A stretch of DNA of 64,000 nt. It comes from Paludibacter sp. Its GTDB lineage: Bacteria; Bacteroidota; Bacteroidia; Bacteroidales; Paludibacteraceae. The translations under genes and the position numbers were made by a program. Below, one piece after another: positions 1-8,253 of this stretch. Every line of letters begins with the position of its first letter. The first letter of the stretch is position 1. Location: contig NZ_WASO01000015.1 in the NCBI RefSeq assembly GCF_009712605.1, positions 186,001 to 250,000 of the forward strand, written 5' to 3'. The notes beneath the pieces were generated by a model. The model had not been told where the DNA came from and ran no database searches. It was given only the letters and a program-made list of their open reading frames with translations.

Positions 1-294
1 TTCATCGGAAAAATCCTTGCCGAATTTCACGCAAATCTTTTCTTTGCAAGAAATCGGTTGTTCCATATCGTCAAGGCAACGGTCACAAGGTAGTATTGCA
101 ATACCATCCAAATTGAATGTTATTTCAAATGTATTCCCTGTTTTCTTTACGTTAACGGCCGCTTTTATATTGCCTTTACGGACTTCAGGACTGTCGATCT
201 TTGCAAAATAGTCATTATCGAGCTGGTATTCAAAGCTGTGATTACCGGCACTTAAAGACTTTAACGGAATGATATATGTATCAAATTTTCCCAC
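1..294 (-). CDS. DUF177 (YceD-like) family protein, 3' part outside window
   Basis: Reading the minus strand from a GTG at 294 gives 98 codons without a stop, running off the left edge. The start reads MGKFDTYIIPLKSLSAG and later has a CDRCLD motif. This matches the DUF177 family, which in many bacteria lies directly before rpmF (ribosomal protein L32) and is implicated in 23S rRNA/ribosome biology. The paired cysteines (CDRC) are typical of the family. The GTG start is chosen because family members begin MGKF...IPLKSL and because a TAnnTTTG promoter box lies about 25 bases upstream. rpmF would be expected next, outside the window. The family call is from memory of the motif pattern and the C-terminus is unseen. 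Confidence 0.8.
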   Translation of the reverse strand, partial: MGKFDTYIIPLKSLSAGNHSFEYQLDNDYFAKIDSPEVRKGNIKAAVNVKKTGNTFEITFNLDGIAILPCDRCLDDMEQPISCKEKICVKFGKDFSDE

Positions 295-319
295 TTCGAA
301 CTCGACATTAAAAACCGTG

Positions 320-350
320 CAAAGGTACGAAAAAATAATTGTGATGCAAT
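320..350 (-). promoter_or_regulatory. Promoter of the DUF177 gene
   Basis: On the minus strand TACCTTTG (327-320) fits the Bacteroidota -7 consensus TAnnTTTG. ATTG (350-347) lies 19 bases upstream as a -33 element. The start codon follows closely, so the leader is very short. Confidence 0.6.
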
Positions 351-818
351 CACCTCTGTTCTTTTTTTGTTTTTGCCTCTCTCTTTTAACGAATTGACTA
401 ATTGTGAAAACTTATTTTGAGGATTTAGGCTTGTTTATGGTCGTCTTATTGGTCGTCGATTTTTTCTGTTTTTCACGAAATTTTCACACAAACCGATGAC
501 TATTTGGAGTTTTTTCGGTGGTTTATGTGTAGATGTTTTAGGATATAAAACTAAAATAAGTTAATATTTAAATTCCATAGCTGATTCTTGGTAAATGTAG
601 TATATCTTTGCGGTGTATTAATGAAATAGTACACCAAAACAGAAATTCTGTTTGTAAAAAAATAAATGCCTGAATGATTAGGGTAGGGGTTGTGTAAACG
701 GTCATATTAATTAGGTGGCTCTGATCCAATTCACGAGGCGATAACGGCAAGCAGATATGAGGTGTTTTGTTGTGCAGAGAATATGTTAGGTAGCTAAAGA
801 GGTAAATCAATTAATTTA
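351..818. other. Intergenic region with leader of the 819 gene
   Basis: This gap holds no convincing gene. A -7-like box TATCTTTG at 603-610 probably starts the transcript of the downstream receptor gene, giving a leader of roughly 200 bases. The leader begins with two small hairpins: GGTGTA/TACACC (612-617 with 630-635) and AACAG/CTGTT (around 638-652). I found no recognisable riboswitch, and an 80-codon frame on the minus strand here has no family features. The part between 351 and 600 is AT-rich and shows nothing I can name. Confidence 0.4.
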
Positions 819-3161
819 ATGGGTATGGAGAGTAAACGTTTTTTATTTTCGTTATTGGCATTGATGACTATTTGTGTAACGTCAGTATCTGCAAAAAGTG
901 CAGCTGATATTTCGGCAACGGTAAAAGATAGTCAGACAAAGCAGCCAATTGAGTTTGCAACAGTAGAGTTGTTATCGGCGCACGACAGTTTGCTGATAGG
1001 GTGTATAACTGATTCAAAAGGATACTTTGAGATTACCCCGCCGGCAAAAACCGGTAAAATCCGAATTCGCTATCTGGGATATAAAAATCTCGAGATGGTA
1101 TTCAAGGATCGAGATCTGGGAACTCTTTTAATGGAAGAGGATTCTAAACAACTAAATGAGGTTGCGGTGAAAGGCAGCGCAAGGCAAAATAAGATTGATC
1201 GTGATGTTTTTACTATTACAAAAGAATTGAAGGCGGGAACAGCTTCGTCGCAGGAACTGCTGGGTAAGCTGAATGGGGTGAATTATAACCGGTATGACAA
1301 GTCAATCAGTGTAAACGGAAGTACGAAGGTGCTGATTTTGATTGATGGTGTTGAAAAAGATCAGCAAATGGCCAAGACACTTTCGCCCGACCGGATTGAG
1401 CGGGTCGAAGTGATAAAGGATCCGGTAGGTAAATATGCAACTGATGGTTATACGGCGGTTATTAATATTGTGCTCAAGAAAGATTATTCGGGGGTTGATT
1501 TCTATGTGGGAAATACTACCTTTTTCGATTTGGCAGGCAGTAACGGTTCTCAATGGTTTGTTCAGGATTATGGCAATATGAACCTTACCTATACTTATAA
1601 GAAATACAATATTTATATGTCGGGGTGGGGGTATGGCAATAATTTTTGTCTGCCATTCGATAATATTAAGAAGTATGGTAGTATAACGACAGCTTCAGAT
1701 CCGTTTGATTTTGATAACCCTAATGGACGGATAAAAGATGCCAGTGGAAGCGCAAGCCTGGGCGGCGACTACATGCTGAGTAAAACACAGACAATATCTG
1801 CGGAGATAAACTGGAGCGGAGATAAGCAGAATCAGTCCTTTCTTAATAATCTGACCAATTCAAATAATGGGGTCTTTCTTAGCAGAAGTACGTCGGAATC
1901 TTTGCAGAAAGGGCATAATAATTCAATTACCACAACAATAACCTATAACGGAAAATTCGGAGAAAAGAGCACGTTGACATCGGATTTGCGTTATGGGTTC
2001 GGCAGTGGGGTGTCGGATAATACATACGAACAGGATAATTTTTTGTCTGCGAGTAATATTGATAAGTCTAGTAACTATATTCGTTTCAATGCTGGTTACA
2101 CATATCAGTTTAATCCGTTGTTGTCCATGGAGCTTGGGTATGGTCTCAAAAGCCAAAGTAATACGAATAAACTATCGGGAACCTCGTTCTCGTATGATGA
2201 ACTGAAAAACCGGTTTTCATTGTATGTAAGTTACCAGCCATTAAAGAAATGGAAGATGAAAGGCGGAGGAGTTTTGGAAACCTATCATCAGAATTATTTG
2301 GGTGAGTCAAGAAATGTAAGCGCTTTTCTTCCTTATTTTAATTTGCAGTTTACGGCCAGCCCCAAATTTAATGTCGTGGCAAAATACCATACGTTTGCCG
2401 ATTATCCGTCGATGGATCAGTTGACTCCATTTAAGACGGCATCGGACTCTTTGACGTGGAATGTGGGTAATCCGGATTTGAAAACTGCTATTTACCAAAA
2501 GCTTGGACTGGAATTTCATATAATGAATTTCATTACAATTGAACCATATTATCATTTTGATAACAAACGGATTGCTTCTTTTGTTTCCAATGTAGGGAAG
2601 TATTATTACATAAGTAATGTAAATGCTGATTTGTATCAACGTTACGGTGTGCAGCTCAATTTTACACTTCCATTAAGCAAGACAATTTTCTGGCAGAACT
2701 GGATGGATTTTTATAAGAATCATCTTGAATTCAATGGCGTGGGTACGACCGTTAGAAACTCGCTGATTAATTCGACGTTGGTTTATGTAAATCCGAAAAT
2801 CGGACTTACAGCCGGAGCTGTATTGCAAAAGCAGTTGTGTAAAGATGCCGCTATTCAGGGGTATACGTCAAACAATAATGATTTGATAGTTTTGTTTATC
2901 AATAAATCTCTGATGAAACAAAAGCTGAACATAACGCTCATGTATATGCCTCCTGTAGAAATGGGGTTGAAATACGAACAGACCAATGTTACAGAAGCAG
3001 GAAGTTATTACCAGATGTCACGGGCAAGCTTGAATTTGATTAAAAATCTGACCTTTGTTGAAGTGAATTATCATTTTAATGCAGGTAAAGAGGTTAAGAA
3101 AAGAGAGTCTGTGCCAGATGGCGACGCTGCTAAGAAAAAGTCAGGTGGAATAGGCTTGTAA
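819..3161 (+). CDS. TonB-dependent receptor-like outer-membrane beta-barrel protein
   Basis: 780 residues. A signal peptide (about 1-26) is followed by a carboxypeptidase-regulatory-like beta-sandwich (about 28-112, ending with a YLGYK segment). Next come a plug-like domain with LNEVAVKG near its start and the segment VLILIDGV...RIERVEVIKDPVGKY, then a long aromatic-rich barrel. This is the architecture of the 'outer membrane beta-barrel family' related to SusC-like receptors but shorter and without a SusD partner. The substrate is unknown. The C-terminus carries an odd lysine-rich tail (KKRESVPDGDAAKKKSGG) after the last strand. Two in-frame ATGs (819 and 825) are possible starts. The gene appears monocistronic: rpsU downstream has its own promoter. 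Confidence 0.85.
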   Translation: MGMESKRFLFSLLALMTICVTSVSAKSAADISATVKDSQTKQPIEFATVELLSAHDSLLIGCITDSKGYFEITPPAKTGKIRIRYLGYKNLEMVFKDRDLGTLLMEEDSKQLNEVAVKGSARQNKIDRDVFTITKELKAGTASSQELLGKLNGVNYNRYDKSISVNGSTKVLILIDGVEKDQQMAKTLSPDRIERVEVIKDPVGKYATDGYTAVINIVLKKDYSGVDFYVGNTTFFDLAGSNGSQWFVQDYGNMNLTYTYKKYNIYMSGWGYGNNFCLPFDNIKKYGSITTASDPFDFDNPNGRIKDASGSASLGGDYMLSKTQTISAEINWSGDKQNQSFLNNLTNSNNGVFLSRSTSESLQKGHNNSITTTITYNGKFGEKSTLTSDLRYGFGSGVSDNTYEQDNFLSASNIDKSSNYIRFNAGYTYQFNPLLSMELGYGLKSQSNTNKLSGTSFSYDELKNRFSLYVSYQPLKKWKMKGGGVLETYHQNYLGESRNVSAFLPYFNLQFTASPKFNVVAKYHTFADYPSMDQLTPFKTASDSLTWNVGNPDLKTAIYQKLGLEFHIMNFITIEPYYHFDNKRIASFVSNVGKYYYISNVNADLYQRYGVQLNFTLPLSKTIFWQNWMDFYKNHLEFNGVGTTVRNSLINSTLVYVNPKIGLTAGAVLQKQLCKDAAIQGYTSNNNDLIVLFINKSLMKQKLNITLMYMPPVEMGLKYEQTNVTEAGSYYQMSRASLNLIKNLTFVEVNYHFNAGKEVKKRESVPDGDAAKKKSGGIGL

Positions 3162-3247
3162 CCTGTTGAAAAACAATTTGTGTGCAAAGATTCCAAACGT
3201 AGAGAAGCGGAATTAATCGGAATCTGAGAAAATATTCTGAGAAAATA

Positions 3248-3278
3248 TTGCAGAATCAAAAACCTTTCTCTACCTTTG
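3248..3278 (+). promoter_or_regulatory. rpsU promoter
   Basis: TTG (3248-3250) and TACCTTTG (3271-3278) are separated by 20 bases, a near-ideal Bacteroidota -33/-7 pair. A 13-base tandem duplication of TCTGAGAAAATAT (3223-3235 and 3236-3248) abuts the -33 element. Confidence 0.7.
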
Positions 3279-3324
3279 CAGCCCGAAATAATCAGAAATA
3301 ATATAAACACAATTCGCTAAAACA

Positions 3325-3516
3325 ATGATTGTAGTTCCAGTAAAAGAAGGCGAAAACATCGAAAAAGCCTTGAAGAAATTCAAAAGAAAATTCGAAAAAA
3401 CAGGTGTGGTAAAAGAATTGAGAAGACGTCAGGCTTTTTCAAAACCGTCAGTTGTTCGTCGTGAAGAACTGATCCATGCTGCCTACGTTCAACAATTACA
3501 TCAGAACCAAGAATAA
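3325..3516 (+). CDS. rpsU: 30S ribosomal protein S21
   Basis: 63 residues, the normal length for S21. It begins MIVVPVKEGENIEKALKKFKR and is rich in Lys/Arg (ELRRRQAFSKPS), the family signature. S21 is a late-assembling small-subunit protein near the 3' end of 16S rRNA that affects initiation. In Bacteroidota it has been linked to anti-Shine-Dalgarno accessibility (established for the phylum, not visible here). A strong own promoter lies about 47 bases upstream. The tyrosine recombinase gene follows 54 bases later, a neighbourhood I recall from other Bacteroidales. Confidence 0.95.
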   Translation: MIVVPVKEGENIEKALKKFKRKFEKTGVVKELRRRQAFSKPSVVRREELIHAAYVQQLHQNQE

Positions 3517-3570
3517 TCCGCTTTTTATTTGCGGTTTTAGGTTATCTTTGCATCAAATCCATTTTGTTGC

Positions 3571-4461
3571 ATGATCGACCTATTCATAGAATACTTACGG
3601 TATGAGAAGAATTCTTCTTCTCATACCGTTTTGTCGTATCATAACGACATAAAACAATTTGCCCGGTTCTTAGATCCGGAGTCAGATAGTTTTGATCCGC
3701 AACAGGTGACTCCCACTTCCATTCGCGAATGGATTATTAGTTTGATGGAAACTGGTGATAGTGCCAGAACCGTCAATAGAAAACTATCCGCTCTCAAGTC
3801 GTTTTACAGCTTTCTCTCCCATAAAAGTCTGTGTACGAATAACCCAACAAAAAAACTCATTTCTCCTAAAATAAAAAAGCCATTACCTTTGGTTTTTCGG
3901 GAAAATGAAGTTAATTTTGTCTCAGAAAACATCATCGAGAATGATTTTGAACATTTGAGAGATAAGTTGATTGTCGAGCTTTTTTATCAGACAGGTATAA
4001 GGCGGGCAGAGCTTATCGGTTTAAAAGATGGTGATGTTGATTTGAACAAACGTATACTCAGAGTGCTGGGGAAACGAAATAAAGAACGCATTGTTCCTTT
4101 CGGACAATTACTGGCAGATTTGATTACCAGATATATTAAAGAAAGGGATGCTTTTTTAGAAAAAAATATTGCGGAGCGGCTTATAGTCCTTAATAATGGA
4201 GCCGAAGTTTATCCGAAATTCATATATAATAAGGTGCGAAATGCTTTTACCGGGGTTACTCCTGTAAAAAAGAGAAGTCCTCATGTGTTAAGACATACAT
4301 TTGCAACAACCTTATTGAATAACGGGGCAGAACTGAATGCGGTGAAAGAGCTGTTGGGACATAGTAATCTGTCGGCGACGGAGATTTATACCCATACAAC
4401 TTTTGATCAGTTGCATTCCATCTATCAACAAGCCCATCCAAGGGCAAAAAAAAGGAGGTAA
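3571..4461 (+). CDS. XerC/XerD-type tyrosine recombinase
   Basis: 296 residues, the size of XerC/XerD. It has an N-terminal SAM-like core-binding domain (about 1-90) and a C-terminal catalytic domain. All catalytic residues are visible: Arg144 (TGIRRAEL), Lys168 (GKRNKER), His238-x-x-Arg241 (HVLRH), His264 (LLGHSNL) and nucleophile Tyr273 (EIYTH). These enzymes resolve chromosome dimers at dif, and the chromosomal setting between rpsU and hpf suggests a housekeeping Xer rather than a mobile-element integrase. XerC versus XerD cannot be decided here. A TATCTTTG box (3543-3550) lies just upstream. The stop is two bases before hpf, whose ribosome-binding site lies inside this gene's last codons, so the two are probably translationally coupled. 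Confidence 0.88.
   Translation: MIDLFIEYLRYEKNSSSHTVLSYHNDIKQFARFLDPESDSFDPQQVTPTSIREWIISLMETGDSARTVNRKLSALKSFYSFLSHKSLCTNNPTKKLISPKIKKPLPLVFRENEVNFVSENIIENDFEHLRDKLIVELFYQTGIRRAELIGLKDGDVDLNKRILRVLGKRNKERIVPFGQLLADLITRYIKERDAFLEKNIAERLIVLNNGAEVYPKFIYNKVRNAFTGVTPVKKRSPHVLRHTFATTLLNNGAELNAVKELLGHSNLSATEIYTHTTFDQLHSIYQQAHPRAKKRR
4453..4458 (+). promoter_or_regulatory. Strong Shine-Dalgarno of hpf inside the xer gene end
   Basis: AGGAGG at 4453-4458 lies five bases before the hpf ATG and within the last codons of the recombinase gene. Strong Shine-Dalgarno sequences are uncommon in Bacteroidota, so this one stands out. Confidence 0.6.
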
Positions 4462-4463
4462 CC

Positions 4464-4769
4464 ATGACCATTAGAATTCAAGCCATCAAATTTGAGGCTA
4501 GCCAGAAATTGGAAGAACACATTACAAAGAAAGTATCTAAGCTCGACAGGTTCTTTGACGAAATACTGAGTGCGGAAGTTATTTTGAAAGTGGTAAAGCC
4601 GGAAGCTGTTGCCAACAAGGAAGCCCTGGTGAAAATTAATATCCCCGGAAACGAAATTTTCGCATCAAAAGTATGTGATACGTTCGAAGAAGCAGTCGAT
4701 ACGGCAGTGGATGCGATCGAAAAACAAGTGATCCGACATAAAGAAAAAATCAAACAACCCGCAAATTAA
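4464..4769 (+). CDS. hpf: Ribosome hibernation promoting factor (short HPF/RaiA family)
   Basis: 101 residues, the short form lacking the C-terminal dimerisation domain of long HPF. The fold signature MTIRIQAIKFEASQKLEEHITKKVSKLDRFF and the central NKEALVKINIPGNEIFA strand match RaiA/HPF. These proteins occupy the mRNA/tRNA channel of the 30S subunit in stationary phase. The gene starts two bases after the recombinase stop. A hairpin with an 8-bp stem follows and probably ends the rpsU-xer-hpf unit before the tRNA promoter. Confidence 0.88.
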   Translation: MTIRIQAIKFEASQKLEEHITKKVSKLDRFFDEILSAEVILKVVKPEAVANKEALVKINIPGNEIFASKVCDTFEEAVDTAVDAIEKQVIRHKEKIKQPAN

Positions 4770-4796
4770 TAAAAAGTAAAATTGGGAATGTAGAAT

Positions 4797-4834
4797 AGCT
4801 CTCTGATTTTTAATTAATTGAGAGAGCTGTTTTG
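4797..4834 (+). terminator. Probable terminator after hpf
   Basis: AGCTCTCT (4797-4804) pairs with AGAGAGCT (4821-4828) around an AT-rich loop, followed by a short T run (GTTTTG). Confidence 0.5.
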
Positions 4835-4870
4835 AAAAATAAATTTTTTTGAAAGAAAAACCAAGGAAGA

Positions 4871-4902
4871 TTTGGTACTTCTGAAAAAAACTTCTACATT
4901 TG
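4871..4902 (+). promoter_or_regulatory. Promoter of the tRNA-tuf operon
   Basis: TTTG (4871-4874) and TACATTTG (4895-4902) with a 20-base spacer form a complete Bacteroidota promoter, about 50 bases before the first tRNA. Confidence 0.75.
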
Positions 4903-4903
4903 C

Positions 4904-4937
4904 AAGCCGTTTTAACGAAGTAGTTAAGACGGCTTTT
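4904..4937 (+). other. Hairpin at the 5' end of the tRNA operon transcript
   Basis: AAGCCGTTTTAAC (4904-4916) pairs over 13 positions, one of them G-U, with GTTAAGACGGCTT (4923-4935), loop GAAGTA, then TTTT. It starts only one base after the -7 box, so the transcript would begin within or just before the left arm. It looks like a terminator, but a 5' protective or processing structure is equally possible. Confidence 0.55.
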
Positions 4938-4954
4938 GATTGAAAAATCGAGAC

Positions 4955-5028
4955 GCCTCTTTAGCTCAGTTGGGCAGAGCACGTGATTTGTAATCTCGGG
5001 GTCGTTGGTTCGAATCCGACAAGAGGCT
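4955..5028 (+). tRNA. tRNA-Thr (anticodon TGT)
   Basis: Cloverleaf with acceptor GCCTCTT/AAGAGGC, anticodon loop TTTGTAA and T loop TTCGAAT. It is the first of four tRNAs ahead of tuf. The 3' CCA is not encoded. Confidence 0.95.
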
Positions 5029-5135
5029 CGAAAGAAAATTGAACAGGTAATTAATGATTACGATCTTTTACATTTTTGAAAATTAATCTTCGGTGGAAGA
5101 TTGTTAATTATCTAGTCTTTTCTATGAAGAATTTA

Positions 5136-5218
5136 GGGCAGTTACCAGAGTGGCCAAATGGGGCAGACTGTAAATCTGCTAGCTTACGCTTACGGTGGTT
5201 CGAATCCATCACTGCCCA
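5136..5218 (+). tRNA. tRNA-Tyr (anticodon GTA)
   Basis: Class II tRNA with a long variable arm. Acceptor GGGCAGT/ACTGCCC, anticodon loop CTGTAAA, discriminator A. It is 83 bases long. Confidence 0.95.
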
Positions 5219-5308
5219 CATCATTTACGATTGAAAAAATGTGATTTGTGATTTATCTTTTTGCGAAGAGCATTGTAAATCATCAATAAATAAATTGTCA
5301 ATGAACTT

Positions 5309-5381
5309 GCGGGAATAGCTCAGTCGATAGAGCATCAGCCTTCCAAGCTGAGGGTCGCGGGTTTGAGTCCCGTTTCCCGCT
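5309..5381 (+). tRNA. tRNA-Gly (anticodon TCC)
   Basis: Acceptor GCGGGAA/TTCCCGC and anticodon loop CTTCCAA. It is followed at once by a strong 12-bp hairpin (5396-5423). Confidence 0.95.
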
Positions 5382-5395
5382 CCAGGTTTTACAAA

Positions 5396-5423
5396 AATTA
5401 CTCCGGCTCAGGCCGGAGTAATT
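5396..5423 (+). other. Perfect 12-bp hairpin between tRNA-Gly and tRNA-Thr
   Basis: AATTACTCCGGC (5396-5407) and GCCGGAGTAATT (5412-5423) are exact reverse complements around a 4-base loop TCAG. No T run follows, so RNase processing or transcript protection is more likely than termination. Confidence 0.65.
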
Positions 5424-5449
5424 GTCAATAGACAAAAGTAAGACGCTTT

Positions 5450-5521
<72 letters not shown>

Positions 5522-5576
5522 CAAACAGTACGATGGTAACCACATCTATTTATTAATAAATAATATTTTCTGAGTT

Positions 5577-6764
5577 ATGGCAAAAGAACATTTTAACAGG
5601 ACGAAACCGCACGTTAACATCGGTACCATCGGTCACGTAGACCACGGTAAAACAACGTTGACAGCTGCGATTACGACTGTATTAGCAAAAAAAGGTCTTT
5701 CTGAAATGCGTTCATTCGATTCTATCGACAACGCTCCGGAAGAAAAAGAACGCGGTATTACTATCAACACCGCTCACGTTGAATACGAAACAGCTAACCG
5801 TCACTATGCTCACGTTGACTGTCCGGGTCACGCCGACTATGTAAAGAACATGGTTACTGGTGCTGCTCAGATGGACGGTGCTATCATCGTAGTTGCTGCT
5901 ACTGATGGTCCTATGCCTCAAACACGTGAACACATCCTTTTGGCTCGTCAGGTAAACGTTCCGAAATTGGTTGTTTTCATGAACAAATGCGATATGGTTG
6001 ACGACCCTGAAATGCTTGACCTCGTAGAAATGGAAATGCGTGAATTGCTTTCATTCTATGAATTCGATGGCGATAACACTCCTATCATCCGCGGTTCTGC
6101 TTTGGGTGGTTTGAATGGTGTTGCTGAATGGGAAGATAAAATTATGGAACTGATGGAAGCTGTTGATACATGGATTCCACTGCCTCCGCGCGATACTGAT
6201 AAACCTTTCTTGATGCCGGTTGAAGACGTGTTCTCTATCACAGGTCGTGGTACAGTAGCAACAGGTCGTATCGAAACAGGTATCATCAAAACAGGTGAAG
6301 AAGTTCAGATCATCGGTCTTGGTTCAGAAGGTAAAAAATCTGTTGTAACCGGTGTTGAAATGTTCCGTAAGATTTTGGATGATGGCCAGGCTGGTGACAA
6401 CGTAGGTTTGTTGCTTCGTGGTATCGACAAAGAAGAAATCAAACGTGGTATGGTTATTACTCACCCGGGTAAAGTTAAACCTCACACTAAATTCAAAGCT
6501 CAGGTTTATATCCTGAAAAAAGAAGAAGGTGGTCGTCACACTCCATTCCACAACAAATACCGTCCTCAGTTCTACATCCGTACATTGGACGTAACTGGTG
6601 AAATCACTTTGCCGGAAGGAACTGAAATGGTTATGCCAGGTGATAACTTGACAATCACTGTAGAATTGATCTATCCGGTAGCTTGCGACTTAGGTTTGCG
6701 TTTCGCTATCCGCGAAGGTGGTCGTACAGTAGGTGCAGGTCAGATCACCGAACTGCTTGACTAA
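5577..6764 (+). CDS. tuf: Elongation factor Tu
   Basis: 395 residues, full length. The G domain has GHVDHGKT (P-loop), the RGITI switch I, DCPGHADY (switch II) and NKCD (G4). Domains 2 and 3 follow with the usual [11 protein letters not shown] and [10 protein letters not shown] segments. EF-Tu delivers aminoacyl-tRNA to the ribosome. The gene has no obvious own promoter and is probably read with the four upstream tRNAs. A 12-bp hairpin follows before tRNA-Trp. Codon use is strongly biased (GGT, CGT, AAC), as expected for a very highly expressed gene. Confidence 0.98.
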   Translation: MAKEHFNRTKPHVNIGTIGHVDHGKTTLTAAITTVLAKKGLSEMRSFDSIDNAPEEKERGITINTAHVEYETANRHYAHVDCPGHADYVKNMVTGAAQMDGAIIVVAATDGPMPQTREHILLARQVNVPKLVVFMNKCDMVDDPEMLDLVEMEMRELLSFYEFDGDNTPIIRGSALGGLNGVAEWEDKIMELMEAVDTWIPLPPRDTDKPFLMPVEDVFSITGRGTVATGRIETGIIKTGEEVQIIGLGSEGKKSVVTGVEMFRKILDDGQAGDNVGLLLRGIDKEEIKRGMVITHPGKVKPHTKFKAQVYILKKEEGGRHTPFHNKYRPQFYIRTLDVTGEITLPEGTEMVMPGDNLTITVELIYPVACDLGLRFAIREGGRTVGAGQITELLD

Positions 6765-6829
6765 TAAAGCAACTCAGTTTTTTTGAATCCATAGCGTTGG
6801 GCTATTGACAAAGATTCTGATCACAAATA

Positions 6830-6864
6830 AATCCTGACAGGAATTTTCCTGTCAGGATTATTAT
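6830..6864 (+). terminator. Hairpin after tuf
   Basis: AATCCTGACAGG (6830-6841) and CCTGTCAGGATT (6848-6859) are perfectly complementary around AATTTT. Only a weak T-rich tail (ATTATT) follows, so it may be a partial terminator or a processing site before tRNA-Trp and secE. Confidence 0.55.
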
Positions 6865-6900
6865 CCAACTCTTCAGAAAAAGAAGAAATTAAAAAAATAC

Positions 6901-6973
6901 ACGGGTGTAGCTCAGTTGGTAGAGCATCGGTCTCCAAAACCGAGTGTCGTGCGTTCGAGTCGTACCTCCCGTG
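6901..6973 (+). tRNA. tRNA-Trp (anticodon CCA)
   Basis: Anticodon loop CTCCAAA, D loop AGTTGGTA and T loop TTCGAGT. The acceptor ACGGGTG/CTCCCGT has a T6-T67 mismatch, while the other six pairs are regular. It sits 19 bases before secE. Confidence 0.92.
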
Positions 6974-6992
6974 CTAAAAAAAACACTTCGCT

Positions 6993-7187
6993 ATGAAAAG
7001 ATTCATCAATTATTGTAAAGAAGCTTACACCGAGCTCGTGCATAAGGTTTCATGGCCATCTTACAAAGAACTTACTAACAGTGCAGTCGTAGTTTTAGTT
7101 GCTTCCCTTGTTATTGCAGTGGTAGTATGGGTCATGGACTTAGGGTTCGAAAATATCATGAAGTTTATTTACAAACAGATTATCTAG
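6993..7187 (+). CDS. secE: Preprotein translocase subunit SecE
   Basis: 64 residues with one C-terminal membrane segment (about 30-50, VVVLVASLVIAVVVWVM) after the conserved amphipathic helix containing KVSWPSYKEL. This is the minimal single-spanning SecE of most bacteria. SecE clamps SecY in the translocon. Its TAG stop overlaps the Shine-Dalgarno of nusG, and the secE-nusG pairing is near universal. Confidence 0.95.
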   Translation: MKRFINYCKEAYTELVHKVSWPSYKELTNSAVVVLVASLVIAVVVWVMDLGFENIMKFIYKQII

Positions 7188-7197
7188 GAGGTTGAAA

Positions 7198-7743
7198 ATG
7201 GCTGAGTCTGCAAAGAAATGGTACGTGCTACGTGCTATTAGCGGCAAAGAGAACAAGGTAAAGGAGTATATTGAGGCTGAACTCAAAAACACCAACCTTG
7301 GTCAATATGTATCTCAAGTCTTGATTCCAACCGAAAAGGTAGTTCAAGTACGTAACGGAAAGCGGATCACGAAAGAGAGAAGCTATCTTCCCGGTTACGT
7401 TCTCGTCGAAGCTAACATTGTGGGCGACGTTGCTCACCGTCTCAGACAAATGCCTAATGTTTTAGGCTTTTTGGGCGGTACAAACGACCAACCCACTCCC
7501 CTTCGTTCTTCGGAAGTTAATCGTATTCTTGGAACAATGGACGAATTGCAAGAGGCTGGTGAAGATATCACACTCGAGTATTCGGTAGGAGAAAGTGTCA
7601 AAGTAACATTTGGCCCTTTCAGTGGATTTAGCGGAATTATCGAAGAGGTAAATAACGAAAAGAAGAAGCTCAAAGTTATGGTGAAGATCTTTGGGCGTAA
7701 GACTCCTTTAGAATTAGGTTTCATGCAAGTGGAAAAAGAGTAG
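7198..7743 (+). CDS. nusG: Transcription termination/antitermination factor NusG
   Basis: 181 residues from ATG 7198. I prefer this start over the in-frame TTG at 7192 because AGGAGG (7186-7191) is spaced six bases from the ATG. The NGN domain (KKWYVLRAISGKENKVKEYIE, LPGYVLVEA) is followed by a C-terminal KOW domain (about 125-180, ESVKVTFGPFSGFSGIIEEV). NusG binds the RNAP clamp, reduces pausing and links RNAP to Rho and ribosomal protein S10. It is in an operon with secE and the L11/L1/L10/L12 genes. Confidence 0.95.
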   Translation: MAESAKKWYVLRAISGKENKVKEYIEAELKNTNLGQYVSQVLIPTEKVVQVRNGKRITKERSYLPGYVLVEANIVGDVAHRLRQMPNVLGFLGGTNDQPTPLRSSEVNRILGTMDELQEAGEDITLEYSVGESVKVTFGPFSGFSGIIEEVNNEKKKLKVMVKIFGRKTPLELGFMQVEKE

Positions 7744-7794
7744 TGGTTGTTACGAACCTCACTCTGGTAATAATTATTTTAATTTAATCAAATC

Positions 7795-8235
7795 ATGGCA
7801 AAAGAAGTTGCTGGACTTATCAAATTACAGATAAAAGGCGGGGCTGCAAACCCATCGCCTCCCGTTGGACCTGCACTGGGTTCCAAAGGGATCAACATCA
7901 TGGAGTTTTGTAAGCAATTTAATGCCAGAACCCAAGACAAAGCAGGTAAAGTTTTACCTGTTGTTATTACTTATTACTCTGACAAGTCATTCGATTTTGT
8001 TGTCAAGACTCCTCCGGTAGCAATCCAGTTGATGGAAGCTGCTAAGTTAAAAGGAGGTTCTGCAGAACCTAATCGTAAGAAAGTAGCAGAAATCACTTGG
8101 GAACAAGTGCAGACTATTGCTCAGGACAAAATGGTTGACTTGAACTGTTTCACAATTGAATCAGCAATGACGATGGTTGCAGGAACAGCACGCAGTATGG
8201 GTATTACAGTCAAAGGAGAAGCTCCCGGTAAATAA
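7795..8235 (+). CDS. rplK: 50S ribosomal protein L11
   Basis: 146 residues. The N-terminal segment [27 protein letters not shown] holds the proline-rich helix 1 targeted by thiostrepton-type drugs in other species. The C-terminal RNA-binding part ends in [13 protein letters not shown]11 forms the GTPase-associated centre with 23S rRNA. It starts 51 bases after nusG. Confidence 0.97.
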   Translation: MAKEVAGLIKLQIKGGAANPSPPVGPALGSKGINIMEFCKQFNARTQDKAGKVLPVVITYYSDKSFDFVVKTPPVAIQLMEAAKLKGGSAEPNRKKVAEITWEQVQTIAQDKMVDLNCFTIESAMTMVAGTARSMGITVKGEAPGK

Positions 8236-8253
8236 TTAAAAAGAAATTCAACA

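Noticed and set aside
17-211. 64-codon + strand frame at the left edge
   Set aside because: It is antisense to the DUF177 frame, which has clear family features and its own promoter.
568-810. 80-codon minus-strand frame upstream of the first receptor gene
   Set aside because: No family features, and it covers the probable promoter and leader of the 819 gene.
610-818. Cobalamin or other known riboswitch in the receptor leader
   Set aside because: A GGTGGCT segment resembles the complement of a B12-box fragment, but no surrounding conserved core is present.
3571-4461. Tyrosine recombinase as a sign of an integrated mobile element
   Set aside because: Full-length Xer-like protein in a housekeeping context, with no attachment-site repeats or phage/conjugation genes nearby.
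7192-7197. TTG start of nusG
   Set aside because: ATG 7198 has the correct spacing from AGGAGG and matches family N-termini.
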